From Aliarcobacter trophiarum LMG 25534 (GTDB taxonomy: Bacteria; Campylobacterota; Campylobacteria; Campylobacterales; Arcobacteraceae), in NCBI RefSeq assembly GCF_003355515.1, contig NZ_CP031367.1:1426001-1490000 (forward strand): 64,000 nt of DNA, read 5' to 3'. Position 1 is the stretch's first letter; each line of letters begins with the position of its first letter. The translations under genes and the position numbers were made by a program. The notes under the pieces were generated by a model. It ran no database searches. It was given only the letters and a program-made list of their open reading frames with translations, and was not told the origin of the DNA. Of this stretch, positions 17,229 through 26,192 are shown piece by piece.

Positions 17229-18437
17229 ATGTTAGTTTTCGTATTAAATGCAGGAAGTTCTTCAGTTAAGTATCAACTAATGAACCCAGTTATTAAAAAA
17301 GTTTTTGCAAGTGGTATTTGTGAAAGAATTGGTATAGATGGTATTCTAAAACATGAATATAGTGATGGTAAAAAACTTGTTATGAATATATCAATGCCAA
17401 CACACACAGAAGCTATTGAAGCAGTTTTAACTACTCTTACTAGTGGAGAAGGAAAAGTTATTGATTCAATTAATGATATTGAAGCAATAGGTCATAGAAC
17501 TGTTCATGGTGGTGAAGAGTTTGCAAGTTCAGTTTTAATAACTCCTGAAGTTATAGATGCTATGAAAAGGTTATCTCCTCTTGCACCTTTACACAATCCT
17601 GCAAATATTTTGGGAATTGAGATTTGTCAAAGATTAATGCCAGGTAAACCAAATGTTGGTGTATTTGATACTGCATTCCACCAAACAATGCCTGATTATG
17701 CTTATATGTATGCTCTTCCTTATGACCAATATGTAAAACATGGAATTAGAAAATATGGTTTCCACGGAACTAGTCACTACTTTGTATCAAATGAAGCAAG
17801 AGCAATGCTTGAGAAAAAACACAATACTAGAATTATTGTTTGCCACTTAGGAAATGGTTCATCTGTAAGTGCAGTTTTTGATGGAAAATGTATTGATACA
17901 TCTATGGGATTAACTCCTGTTCAAGGTCTTATGATGGGAACAAGAGTTGGAGATATTGGAGCTGGAGCTATTCAATATATGATGAAACAAGATGATATAA
18001 CTATTGATGAAGCACTTGATCTTATGAATAAAAAATCTGGTATTTTAGGGATTTCAGGAAAATCATCTGATTTAAGAGAGGTTTTAGAAGGAATGAACCA
18101 AGGTGATGATAGATGTAGGCTTGCAGTTGATATGGTTGCATATAAAATTAAAGCTTATGTAGGTTCTTATGTTGCAGCTTTAAATGGTATTGATGCACTA
18201 TGTTTTACAGGTGGAATTGGTGAAAATGCTGCATTAATTAGAGAAAAAGTTTGTGCAGGACTTGATGCTATGGGACTTGTAATTGACCCAACAAAAAATA
18301 ATAAAAGATCAAGTGAAGCTAGAGATATATCTACAAATGCATCACCAGCTAGAATTTTTGTAATTCCTACTCAAGAAGAGTATGTAATAGCAAATGATAC
18401 ATACAATATAGTTTCAGGTGGAACTAGAAGAAAATAA
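17229..18437 (+). CDS. ackA: acetate kinase (2)
   Basis: A 402-residue acetate kinase with all the family blocks (FVLNAGSSSVKYQL, GHRTVHGG, FDTAFHQTMP, YGFHGTSH, CHLGNGSSV, MGTRVGDIGAG). AAAAAGGA precedes the ATG. It is clearly a paralogue of the gene at 14833 but diverged throughout, for example TRVGDIG against TRSGDID. Its 27-base spacing to pta marks this as the true pta partner, with copy 1 probably expressed separately. A bidirectional terminator follows. Confidence 0.95.
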   Translation: MLVFVLNAGSSSVKYQLMNPVIKKVFASGICERIGIDGILKHEYSDGKKLVMNISMPTHTEAIEAVLTTLTSGEGKVIDSINDIEAIGHRTVHGGEEFASSVLITPEVIDAMKRLSPLAPLHNPANILGIEICQRLMPGKPNVGVFDTAFHQTMPDYAYMYALPYDQYVKHGIRKYGFHGTSHYFVSNEARAMLEKKHNTRIIVCHLGNGSSVSAVFDGKCIDTSMGLTPVQGLMMGTRVGDIGAGAIQYMMKQDDITIDEALDLMNKKSGILGISGKSSDLREVLEGMNQGDDRCRLAVDMVAYKIKAYVGSYVAALNGIDALCFTGGIGENAALIREKVCAGLDAMGLVIDPTKNNKRSSEARDISTNASPARIFVIPTQEEYVIANDTYNIVSGGTRRK

Positions 18438-18446
18438 TCTTCAAAT

Positions 18447-18472
18447 TTAAAAGGCGAATTTCGCCTTTTAAG
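18447..18472. terminator. bidirectional terminator between ackA and sppA
   Basis: TTAAAAGGCGAA and TTCGCCTTTTAA form a near-perfect stem between two convergent genes, with a T-run on either strand. Confidence 0.8.
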
Positions 18473-18479
18473 ACTAAGT

Positions 18480-19364
18480 TTAATATGCTTTTAAACTACT
18501 AGAAAAACTCATAACTGCTTTTGATATAGCTTGACTCATAAGTTTATCCATAAATTTCTCAAATTTATCCTCTTTTTTCCAAATAGGTTTTTCAACTTTT
18601 GACAACAAAATTAAACTATGTTTTGCATAATTCAATGTTGCAACCTCATCAACCAATCCTACCTCTTTAGCCTGATGAGCAGTAAATATTTTTGCATCTG
18701 CAAAACTAGTATGCTTTTTAACATCAAGTTTTCTAGCATTTGCTACATCACTTATAAACATATTATATGTACTATTTATAACACTTTGCAGCTCTTCTTC
18801 TTCATCTTTTGTCCATTTTCTAGCAAAGGTTCCACTCTCTTTATATTTTCCAGCTTTTATAGTTTGAGAAGTTATTCCAATATTTTCTAAAAGTTTACTA
18901 GCTTCAAAACCTTGCATAATAACACCAATAGATCCAACAATACTCCCAGGATTTGCAATAATTTTATCTGCCCATATAGAGGCATAATAACTTCCACTAG
19001 CTATTGTTCCGCTAGCATATGCAATAACTGGCTTTTTAGAACTTAACTCTTTTATTGCATAAGCAATCTCAACTGAAGGAGCAACTGCACCTCCTGGACT
19101 ATCTATTACAAATAATACACCCTTTATACTACTATCATTTGATGCTTTTTCAATATCTTCTAATACTTTAGCTGGATCAATTATCTGTCCAATTAAATCA
19201 ATTTTTTGTAAATTTGCACTATATTTTGCAACAGTTTCATCTTCACTTCCACTAAAAAAAAGTAGATAAACTATAGTTAAAAAAACTATACTTTTGAAAT
19301 ATTTTGTAATAAAATCTAAAAACCAAATAACTGGTGAAAATAGTTTTTTAAAAAACTCAAACAA
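18480..19364 (-). CDS. sppA: signal peptide peptidase SppA (short form)
   Basis: Membrane-bound serine protease that degrades cleaved signal peptides. One N-terminal transmembrane helix (about 22-40), then an S49-type domain. Nucleophile Ser123 lies in GTIASGSYYAS and the general-base Lys175 in KAGKYKES, 52 residues apart as in the Bacillus single-domain enzyme. The start overlaps the 3' end of the upstream amidohydrolase gene by 8 bases. In Campylobacter jejuni, as I recall, aroQ, this amidohydrolase and an SppA-like protease are also neighbours. Confidence 0.92.
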   Translation of the reverse strand: MFEFFKKLFSPVIWFLDFITKYFKSIVFLTIVYLLFFSGSEDETVAKYSANLQKIDLIGQIIDPAKVLEDIEKASNDSSIKGVLFVIDSPGGAVAPSVEIAYAIKELSSKKPVIAYASGTIASGSYYASIWADKIIANPGSIVGSIGVIMQGFEASKLLENIGITSQTIKAGKYKESGTFARKWTKDEEEELQSVINSTYNMFISDVANARKLDVKKHTSFADAKIFTAHQAKEVGLVDEVATLNYAKHSLILLSKVEKPIWKKEDKFEKFMDKLMSQAISKAVMSFSSSLKAY

Positions 19365-20580
19365 ATTCTCCTCCTATAATAATATCATCAACATATTTTG
19401 TGTGTAATATAATCTGCATATAAATATCTTCTATATCCTCTATTTTATCAGGTAAAGAAAAACCTATAATATCAGCATCAAAATCTTTTTCCAATCTTCC
19501 TTTTTTTAAGCCCAAAGCTTTTGCACCATTTACAGTTGCACTATTTAACAAAGTTTTAGAAAACTTTACTATATTTTTTTCATAGTGAATATTCAAACAT
19601 GCTCTTAACTCATCAAACATAGATAAAGAGTTATTTGAACTAAGTCCATCTGTACCAATACTAAAAGGAATCTCTTCCAAATCTGAGATATTTAATCTAC
19701 TATTATTTAAAAATCTATTTGAAGTCACACAGTGATTTATAGTTGCATTTAACTCTTTTATCTTAGTTAGCTCTTTAAAATCTGCTTCTACACAATGCGT
19801 AAAAGATAGATTTTTTACTCCTTTAAAAAGGTTTAGAAACTCTAGTGGTTTTGTTGTAGCTTTTTCTTGATTTAAAAAGTTTTTAAAAAACTCCAAGAAA
19901 CTTCCATCATCTTTGTTTAACCACTCTTTTTCATCTTTTGACTCTAAAAAATGAGAAGTAACTGCTAACTTCTCCTCCTTTGCAATATTTAAAACCTCAC
20001 GAACCAAAAAGGGATGAACTGAGTATGGTGAATGTATTGCAATTCCTGTTTGAAAATTTTTACTATTATGCTTTTGTGCATCTTTTAATCTTGCTTTGAA
20101 ATCAGCAAATAGTGTATCTATCATATCAGCTTTTGAGCCTATTACTTCACAGAAAAAGAGTTTATTTATAGGAGATTTCAAACAAGCTTCTAAATCAAAA
20201 GAGTAAGAAGATATTGCTCCAATAGTTGTAGTTCCAGTTTTTAAGAGTTTTTTTAGCTCTTGACTTATCAAAGAAGTTTTTGCTTTTTCTATAAGTTTTT
20301 CTCTATGTCTTATTACAGAGTTTAACCACAAATAAAAATTACCATATTTTAAACTTGTTTTATTTGCACTAAACTCAAGATGGATATGTGAATTTATAAG
20401 CCCTGGCATTAAAACAGAGTTTATTTTTGGGCTTATTATCTCAAACTTTGGATACCTATTTTTAATATAATCAAAACTCCCTACTTCTATAATTTTTTCA
20501 TCAAAAACTATAGCTCCATCTTTTAAGATAGTAAAATCTTCATCAAATGTAACAATATAAGAAGCAGTTAAAATCTTCAT
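19357..20580 (-). CDS. aminofutalosine deaminase-like amidohydrolase
   Basis: A 407-residue metal-dependent amidohydrolase. Visible ligands are INSHIHLEF (HxH), SHFLES, and the Asp of SIGTDGLSSN; THCVEAD matches the family His region. Related proteins deaminate aminofutalosine in the futalosine menaquinone pathway, used by Campylobacterota; other members act on guanine, S-adenosylhomocysteine or triazines. In this phylum the MTA nucleosidase route may bypass the deamination, so the physiological substrate is uncertain. It overlaps sppA by 8 bases and starts 6 bases after the aroQ stop, giving an aroQ-amidohydrolase-sppA operon. Confidence 0.75.
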   Translation of the reverse strand: MKILTASYIVTFDEDFTILKDGAIVFDEKIIEVGSFDYIKNRYPKFEIISPKINSVLMPGLINSHIHLEFSANKTSLKYGNFYLWLNSVIRHREKLIEKAKTSLISQELKKLLKTGTTTIGAISSYSFDLEACLKSPINKLFFCEVIGSKADMIDTLFADFKARLKDAQKHNSKNFQTGIAIHSPYSVHPFLVREVLNIAKEEKLAVTSHFLESKDEKEWLNKDDGSFLEFFKNFLNQEKATTKPLEFLNLFKGVKNLSFTHCVEADFKELTKIKELNATINHCVTSNRFLNNSRLNISDLEEIPFSIGTDGLSSNNSLSMFDELRACLNIHYEKNIVKFSKTLLNSATVNGAKALGLKKGRLEKDFDADIIGFSLPDKIEDIEDIYMQIILHTKYVDDIIIGGEFV

Positions 20581-20586
20581 AAAAGA

Positions 20587-21078
20587 TTATTTATTCTCTT
20601 CTTGTGCTTGTATCTGAGCATTTCTTGCATCATTTAAAGCTTTTATTTCATTTAACATTTGAATTAAAGCTATTAAACCTAAATGATAACCAAAACCACC
20701 AAAACCAGTAATAACTCCTGTAGTTGAAGCTGCTGTTATAGATTTTTGTCTAAACTCTTCTCTTTTATAGATATTTGAAATATGCACCTCAACAACAGGC
20801 ATATTAACAGCAGCCAAAGCATCTCTAATAGCAATTGAAGTATGAGAATATGCAGCTGGATTTATCATAATTCCATCGACTGTTCCTAAACACTCTTGAA
20901 CTCTATCAACTATCTCTCCCTCAAAATTTGATTGGAAAAACTCTATTTCAACACCATTTTGAGCTGCTGCATTTGAAAGTTGCTCATGAATTTGCTCTAA
21001 AGTCATACCACCATAGATATGTTGTTCTCTAACTCCCAACATATTTAAGTTTGGTCCTTGAATTACTGCTATTTTCAT
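20587..21078 (-). CDS. aroQ: 3-dehydroquinate dehydratase, type II
   Basis: Third step of the shikimate pathway: removes water from 3-dehydroquinate. The 163-residue protein has the type II start [19 protein letters not shown], the [10 protein letters not shown] block with the catalytic region and [17 protein letters not shown]. The ATG at 21078 is preceded by AAAGGA on the minus strand; a frame extending to 21150 would add 24 atypical residues. First gene of the aroQ-amidohydrolase-sppA operon, divergent from the peptidase gene at 21156. A Gln-rich C-terminal tail is unremarkable. Confidence 0.95.
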   Translation of the reverse strand: MKIAVIQGPNLNMLGVREQHIYGGMTLEQIHEQLSNAAAQNGVEIEFFQSNFEGEIVDRVQECLGTVDGIMINPAAYSHTSIAIRDALAAVNMPVVEVHISNIYKREEFRQKSITAASTTGVITGFGGFGYHLGLIALIQMLNEIKALNDARNAQIQAQEENK

Positions 21079-21155
21079 TATTATATTCCTTTTATAAAAT
21101 TTAGGTAAGATTATAGTTAATTTTTTGTTAAAAAACCTAAAAAAAGGCAATTTTA

Positions 21156-22181
21156 GTGGATAACTTTATTTTAAAAAATGAAAATGCAATATATTATGAG
21201 TGTGGTTTCTCTTGTGATAATGTAATTTTTCTATCTTTAGGAAGTGAGAAATTTTTTATTACAGATGCTAGATATACTATTGAAGCTAAAGAGCTATCAA
21301 AAAACTGCGAAGTTATTGAAAGTAGCGATATAGTACAAGAGGCAAAAAATATTTTAAAAAAACAGAATATAAAAGAGATAATATTTGACCCAAATGATTT
21401 TACAACTTATTTTTACAATAGTTTAAAAAAAGATTTAGATATAGTTTTTAAAGAAGAGTTGAATTTTTCAAAACTAAAAAGATTGATAAAAAGCGATAGT
21501 GAAATAAAACTTTTAAAAAAAGCTAGTGTTTTGGGTCGTTCTGGATTTTCAGAATTTGCAAAATATATAAGAGAAAAAGGTTTGAATAAGAGTGAAAAAG
21601 AACTATTTTTTCAAAATTACAAATCTCTTAGCAAAAAAGCAAAATACGATATATCTTTTAGTGCAATTATAGCTATAAATGAAAATGCAGCAAAACCACA
21701 TGCCCTTCCAACATCCAAAAAGCTAAAAAAAGATGACTTAATCTTAGTTGATGCTGGAATAAAATATAAAAGATACTGTTCTGATAGAACCTGTACTAGC
21801 GTTGCAGATTTCTCAAATTTTACTTTTGAAAGAGAACAAAAATTCAAAAATAAAAAACAGCAAAAAGTGTATAATATAGTTTTAAAAGCTCAAGAACTTA
21901 CAATTAAAAATACAAAAAGTGGTATGATGGCAAAAGATGTTGATAAAATAGCTAGAGATTATATTGATAAAGCTGGTTATGGAAAATACTTTGTACATAG
22001 TACAGGACATGGTGTTGGACTTGATATTCATGAATTCCCAAATATAAATAGTAAAAATGAGATGATTATAGAAGAAAATATGGTATTTACAGTTGAACCT
22101 GGTATTTATATTCCAAATCTTTTTGGAGTTAGAATTGAAGATTGTATATCTATACAAAATGGTAGAGCTACTGTACTTTAA
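21156..22181 (+). CDS. pepP: M24 family Xaa-Pro aminopeptidase
   Basis: A cytosolic metallopeptidase that removes N-terminal residues preceding proline. The creatinase-like N-terminal domain covers about 1-120; the pita-bread catalytic domain follows with five metal ligands: Asp in LVDAGIKY, Asp in CSDRTCT, His in [15 protein letters not shown], Glu in TVEPGIY and Glu in GVRIEDC. At 341 residues it is the short bacterial form. The start is a GTG with AAGG about 10 bases upstream. It is divergent from aroQ and precedes folK; a comparable aroQ-peptidase-folK neighbourhood occurs in Helicobacter, as I recall. Confidence 0.88.
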   Translation: MDNFILKNENAIYYECGFSCDNVIFLSLGSEKFFITDARYTIEAKELSKNCEVIESSDIVQEAKNILKKQNIKEIIFDPNDFTTYFYNSLKKDLDIVFKEELNFSKLKRLIKSDSEIKLLKKASVLGRSGFSEFAKYIREKGLNKSEKELFFQNYKSLSKKAKYDISFSAIIAINENAAKPHALPTSKKLKKDDLILVDAGIKYKRYCSDRTCTSVADFSNFTFEREQKFKNKKQQKVYNIVLKAQELTIKNTKSGMMAKDVDKIARDYIDKAGYGKYFVHSTGHGVGLDIHEFPNINSKNEMIIEENMVFTVEPGIYIPNLFGVRIEDCISIQNGRATVL

Positions 22182-22252
22182 TATGAAAAAAACAAAATAA
22201 ATCTAAACTTATTAAATAAGTTCAGATTTTTTATAGAGAAAAAGAGAGAAAT

Positions 22253-22780
22253 TTGAAAAAAAAATTAACAGAAGATTTAACACTTTTTTACTTTCCAAAT
22301 TTTCCAAAAAAGTTTAATACTACATCAAAAAAAAGATATAGTGTAACTATTGGAATTGGGGGAAACATTGGAGATACAAAAAAAATATTTGATAACTTTC
22401 TCTTATGTCTAAAAAAAGATTTAAGATTTACTATTCTTATGACCTCACCCCTTTTACAAAACCCTCCATTTGGATTTTTGGAACAAAGATGGTTTTTAAA
22501 TGGTATAATTTTGCTCAAAACAGATCTTTGTCCAAATGACTTCTTAAAAGCCATGCAAAGATATGAAAAAAAATTTGGAAGAAAGCGATCCTTTCAAGAT
22601 GCGCCTAGAACCTTGGATATTGATATAATATTTTTTGATAATAAAAAAATAGATACAAAAAAATTAACTATCCCTCATAAAAATTGGGCAAATAGAGAGT
22701 CAGTGATTATTCCTTTAAAAAGGATAAAAAATGAGCGAAAAAAAACAGAAAGTAATGGTGGGTATGAGTGGAGGAATTGA
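22253..22780 (+). CDS. folK: 6-hydroxymethyl-7,8-dihydropterin pyrophosphokinase
   Basis: Transfers pyrophosphate from ATP to the pterin in folate synthesis. The 175-residue protein contains IGIGGNIGDTKKIF, the pterin-binding SPLLQNPPFGF and the signature RTLDIDIIFFD. The start is a TTG with only a weak GAGAG upstream; no ATG is available before the conserved domain, so the start is tentative. The 3' end overlaps mnmA by 50 bases, a long overlap that places the mnmA RBS inside folK. Confidence 0.88.
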   Translation: MKKKLTEDLTLFYFPNFPKKFNTTSKKRYSVTIGIGGNIGDTKKIFDNFLLCLKKDLRFTILMTSPLLQNPPFGFLEQRWFLNGIILLKTDLCPNDFLKAMQRYEKKFGRKRSFQDAPRTLDIDIIFFDNKKIDTKKLTIPHKNWANRESVIIPLKRIKNERKKTESNGGYEWRN

Positions 22781-23774
22781 CTCTTCAGTTACTGCTTATA
22801 TGCTACAACAACAAGGATATGAAGTTGAAGGTGTTTATCTAAAACTTCACAATAGAACAGATGGTTATCACGAAAACAATCTTTTTTATATAGAAGGTGT
22901 TGCAAAATATCTTGGTATAAAATACCATATTTTGGATTTAGCTAATAAGTTCAATGAAGAGGTTTATGATTACTTTGTAAACTCTTATTTAGAAGGGACT
23001 ACTCCAAATCCTTGTGTAAAATGTAATAGAAATATAAAATTTGGTGCAATGCTTGATTTTGCAAAAGAGCATGGAGCTTCATTTTTAGCAACTGGTCACT
23101 ATGCTGCAACAGATGGAGAGTTTTTCTATGAAGCTGAGGATAAATCAAAAGATCAAAGCTACTTTCTATCACAAATAAGAAAAGAAGCTTTACCATATAT
23201 GATGTTTCCTTTGAGTAATTATAAAAAAGAGGATATTATAAAATTAGGTGCCTCTTTAGATGTTGCTTACAAGAAAATAACAGAAAAAAATGAGTCTCAA
23301 GAGATTTGCTTTGTAGAGACTGTTTATACAGATGTTATAAAAAAACATGCAAATATAGATGTAGAAGGTGATGTACTTGATGAAGATGGAAATGTAGTAG
23401 GAAAACATAAAGGCTATGCACATTATACTATTGGAAAGAGAAAAGGCTTCACTGTAAAAGGAGCTCATGACCCTCATTTTGTAATAAAACTAAATCCAAA
23501 AGACAACACAATAACAGTTGGTAAAAAACCTGCCTTAGAGATAAATGAAGTTTTAGGTGAAAATATAAATATGTATATTGATAAAAAAGAGTTCTCTTGC
23601 GGAGTAAAACTAAGATACAGAAGTACAACAACTCCTTGTAAAGTTAGAATTGAAAACGATAAAGCATTTATAATGCTTGAAGCTCCAGCATTTGGAGTAG
23701 CAAGTGGGCAATTGGCTGTTTTTTATGATGATGGAAAAGTAATTGGAAGTGCTTTTATACAAAGTGCCAATTAA
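22731..23774 (+). CDS. mnmA: tRNA-specific 2-thiouridylase MnmA
   Basis: Thiolates U34 of tRNA-Lys, Glu and Gln; genes for all three of those tRNAs occur in this window. The PP-loop SGGIDSS lies at residues 14-20. The catalytic cysteines are in NPCVKCN and QEICFV, and the HHDxx-like region and C-terminal beta domain are complete over 347 residues. The ATG at 22731 is preceded by AAAAGGA inside the folK reading frame. A terminator follows the stop. Confidence 0.94.
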   Translation: MSEKKQKVMVGMSGGIDSSVTAYMLQQQGYEVEGVYLKLHNRTDGYHENNLFYIEGVAKYLGIKYHILDLANKFNEEVYDYFVNSYLEGTTPNPCVKCNRNIKFGAMLDFAKEHGASFLATGHYAATDGEFFYEAEDKSKDQSYFLSQIRKEALPYMMFPLSNYKKEDIIKLGASLDVAYKKITEKNESQEICFVETVYTDVIKKHANIDVEGDVLDEDGNVVGKHKGYAHYTIGKRKGFTVKGAHDPHFVIKLNPKDNTITVGKKPALEINEVLGENINMYIDKKEFSCGVKLRYRSTTTPCKVRIENDKAFIMLEAPAFGVASGQLAVFYDDGKVIGSAFIQSAN

Positions 23775-23800
23775 TAAAAGAGAGTCAACTCTCTTTTATT
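23773..23800. terminator. bidirectional terminator between mnmA and porin
   Basis: AATAAAAGAGAGT and ACTCTCTTTTATT form a 13-bp stem with a 2-base spacer between convergent genes. Confidence 0.75.
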
Positions 23801-25011
23801 TAAAAACTATATTCAACTGAAGCTAAATATTTATTGTATTTTGTATCATTATTGTTATTTGTATCAACATTTACCCACATTAATCCCGCACTTAAATTAT
23901 CAGTAAACCCATAAGTAGCACTTAAGTTAAGCTCTTTCTCTTTGAATTTATCTGTACCATCACTATATTTTGTAATACCATATAATGCACATAAATCAAC
24001 TCCATAAATAGAGTAAGTTAGATTTAAATAGTGAGTTTTTGCATCTAAATCATAGAAGTAGTTTCCATCTTCAAATGGTGACATATTATCTCCAAAAGCA
24101 GCTATCATATTTGCGCCACCTTTATCACTACTCTTTGCATATCCCAAAGTAGCTTCAAAATCTGATATTTTACCAATTAACTCAAAGTTAGTAATATACC
24201 CATCTTCTAGCTTAAAACTATCTCCTTTTTCATCTAGATATATGGTACTCTTTGCATTACTTTTTGCGTATTGAGCATTAACTCCAAAGAAATCTGTATC
24301 TAAAGAGGCTTTCAATCCATAGAAATTTCCAAAATCAGGCATTTCATAGAAATATGGATTAATAGTTACATTATCTAGACTCTTATTTTGAATATCTAAG
24401 AAATAAACACCTTTATTTGTAAGCTCTGGCTTGTGAAAATCTTCACTTAAATCTATTCCTGATTCTGCTTTTTTATTTGAATAACCTAAGGCTATAACAG
24501 TGTCAGGAATTGGTAAAATCTCTATAACTCCACCTTGCTGATAATCTGTAAGCCACTCATACTCACCATCATATCTTCCAGCTTTAACTGAAAGAATATT
24601 TTCAAGCTCATATTGTAAATATGCTTGAGTTATTAATGCACTATTTTCAAAAGGTGCATTATCTTTCCAATCGTTTTTGTGTTGTTCACCTAGTTTTAAA
24701 TTTCCTTTTGCTTCAACTTTTGCATTAAAACCATAAATTGATGCTGTTTCGTAAGCTAAACCCAAATGCCCATTTCCAAAAGTTGAATTTCTTGCAATAT
24801 TATGGTTATTATATTTTATTTTTTGCCCATAAAGTGCTACACTTCCTGATACTGTTCCCTCTTTAAATGCTTCATCTATAGAAGTTACATCTGTTGATTT
24901 TTTTGTACTTCCTTCATTTAGAGCTATTTTTGTCTCTTCTTCAAACGATGAAGCTGCAAATAGTGTACTTGATAACATAATAGTTGAAACAACTAAACTT
25001 AACTTTTTCAT
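23800..25011 (-). CDS. outer-membrane porin (Opr/OprD-like beta-barrel)
   Basis: A 403-residue exported protein with a signal peptide (MKKLSLVVSTIMLSSTLFA, cleavage near 20) and a barrel pattern of alternating aromatic and polar residues, ending in a terminal Phe (ASVEYSF) as required for barrel insertion. It resembles the Opr family of Campylobacterota porins. Substrate is unknown. A Fur-box-like site lies just upstream of the start, so iron or another divalent metal may control it. It is monocistronic, convergent with mnmA and divergent from prs. Confidence 0.78.
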   Translation of the reverse strand: MKKLSLVVSTIMLSSTLFAASSFEEETKIALNEGSTKKSTDVTSIDEAFKEGTVSGSVALYGQKIKYNNHNIARNSTFGNGHLGLAYETASIYGFNAKVEAKGNLKLGEQHKNDWKDNAPFENSALITQAYLQYELENILSVKAGRYDGEYEWLTDYQQGGVIEILPIPDTVIALGYSNKKAESGIDLSEDFHKPELTNKGVYFLDIQNKSLDNVTINPYFYEMPDFGNFYGLKASLDTDFFGVNAQYAKSNAKSTIYLDEKGDSFKLEDGYITNFELIGKISDFEATLGYAKSSDKGGANMIAAFGDNMSPFEDGNYFYDLDAKTHYLNLTYSIYGVDLCALYGITKYSDGTDKFKEKELNLSATYGFTDNLSAGLMWVNVDTNNNNDTKYNKYLASVEYSF

Positions 25012-25034
25012 AATTAACCCCTTGAATAATAAAT

Positions 25035-25053
25035 GATACCTATTATCATTATT
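25035..25053 (-). promoter_or_regulatory. Fur-box-like operator upstream of the porin
   Basis: On the minus strand AATAATGATAATAGGTATC matches the 19-base Fur consensus at 15 positions by my alignment. It lies 24 bases upstream of the porin start codon, where a repressor would block transcription. Inference from sequence only. Confidence 0.5.
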
Positions 25054-25183
25054 TTTAATTTTTGGAACTTTATTATTTTATTTATTAAAATTTGATAAAT
25101 TTTTAGTTAATTCTTCAAAAAAACTTATTAAGAAGTTTTTTGATAATATTTTAGATTAAAAACTAAAATTAGAGGAATATTAT

Positions 25184-26113
25184 ATGTCTACTTTTAAACT
25201 CTTTAGTGGAAGTGCAAATCCAGAATTTGCAAAAAAAGTTGGTGACTATTTAGGAATGTGTGTATCAGATGCAAAATTAAACAAATTTAGTGATGGAGAA
25301 ATTTCTGTACAAATAACTCAAAGTGTAAGAGGACAAGATGTTTATATAATACAACCAACTTGTGCACCTGCAAATGACAATTTGATGGAACTATTAATAA
25401 TGATTGATGCACTAAAAAGGTCAAGTGCTAAATCTATAAATGCGGTAGTTCCATACTACGGTTATGCAAGACAAGATAGAAAAGCAGCCCCTAGAGTACC
25501 AATTAGTGCGAAACTTGTAGCTGATTTACTTGAAGCTGCTGGGATAGATAGAATTGTAACTATAGATTTACATGCTGCTCAAATTCAAGGATTTTTCAAT
25601 ATCCCTGCTGATAATCTTTTTGGTTCAATTTTATTTGTAAACTATATAAAGAGTAAAAATCTAAAAAATCCAATTATTGCAAGTCCAGATATTGGTGGAG
25701 TTGCACGTGCTAGACAATATGCTGATAAATTAGGATATGACTTAGTAATTGTTGATAAAAAAAGAGAGAAAGCAAATGAGTCTCAAGTTATGAATATAAT
25801 CGGAGATGTAAAAGGAAAAGATGTCATTTTAGTAGATGATATGGTTGATACTGCTGGAACTTTAGTAAAAGCTGCTGAAGTTTTAAAAGAAAAAGGGGCA
25901 ACTTCAGTAATGGCTTGTTGTACTCATGGAGTTTTAAGTGGACCAGCTTATGAAAGAGTTGCAAATGGTGTTTTAGATGAATTAGTTATCTCTGATACAA
26001 TCCCAACAAAAGCATCTGCTAAAAAAATAACTGTATTAACAGCTTCAACTATAATAGGAGAAGCAATAAGAAGAATTCACAATAATGAATCTGTAAACTC
26101 TATTTTTAATTAG
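25184..26113 (+). CDS. prs: ribose-phosphate pyrophosphokinase
   Basis: Makes PRPP from ribose 5-phosphate and ATP for nucleotide, His and Trp synthesis. The 309-residue protein has NKFSDGEISVQI, YYGYARQDRKAAPR and the PRPP-binding loop ILVDDMVDTAGTL; length equals the family norm. AGAGGA precedes the ATG. It is monocistronic between the divergent porin and the OmpA gene. Confidence 0.96.
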   Translation: MSTFKLFSGSANPEFAKKVGDYLGMCVSDAKLNKFSDGEISVQITQSVRGQDVYIIQPTCAPANDNLMELLIMIDALKRSSAKSINAVVPYYGYARQDRKAAPRVPISAKLVADLLEAAGIDRIVTIDLHAAQIQGFFNIPADNLFGSILFVNYIKSKNLKNPIIASPDIGGVARARQYADKLGYDLVIVDKKREKANESQVMNIIGDVKGKDVILVDDMVDTAGTLVKAAEVLKEKGATSVMACCTHGVLSGPAYERVANGVLDELVISDTIPTKASAKKITVLTASTIIGEAIRRIHNNESVNSIFN

Positions 26114-26151
26114 GTTAAATAAAAGTTAATAAAAAATTAATAAAATAATGA

Positions 26152-26174
26152 TATAATTCTAGAATTATATTCTA
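26152..26174 (+). promoter_or_regulatory. -10 box and palindrome upstream of ompA-like gene
   Basis: TATAAT at 26152-26157 is followed by the palindrome TAGAAT-TAT-ATTCTA at 26160-26174, which would lie at the transcription start. No clear -35 box is seen. Confidence 0.4.
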
Positions 26175-26192
26175 TAAAATTAAGGAAAAAAA

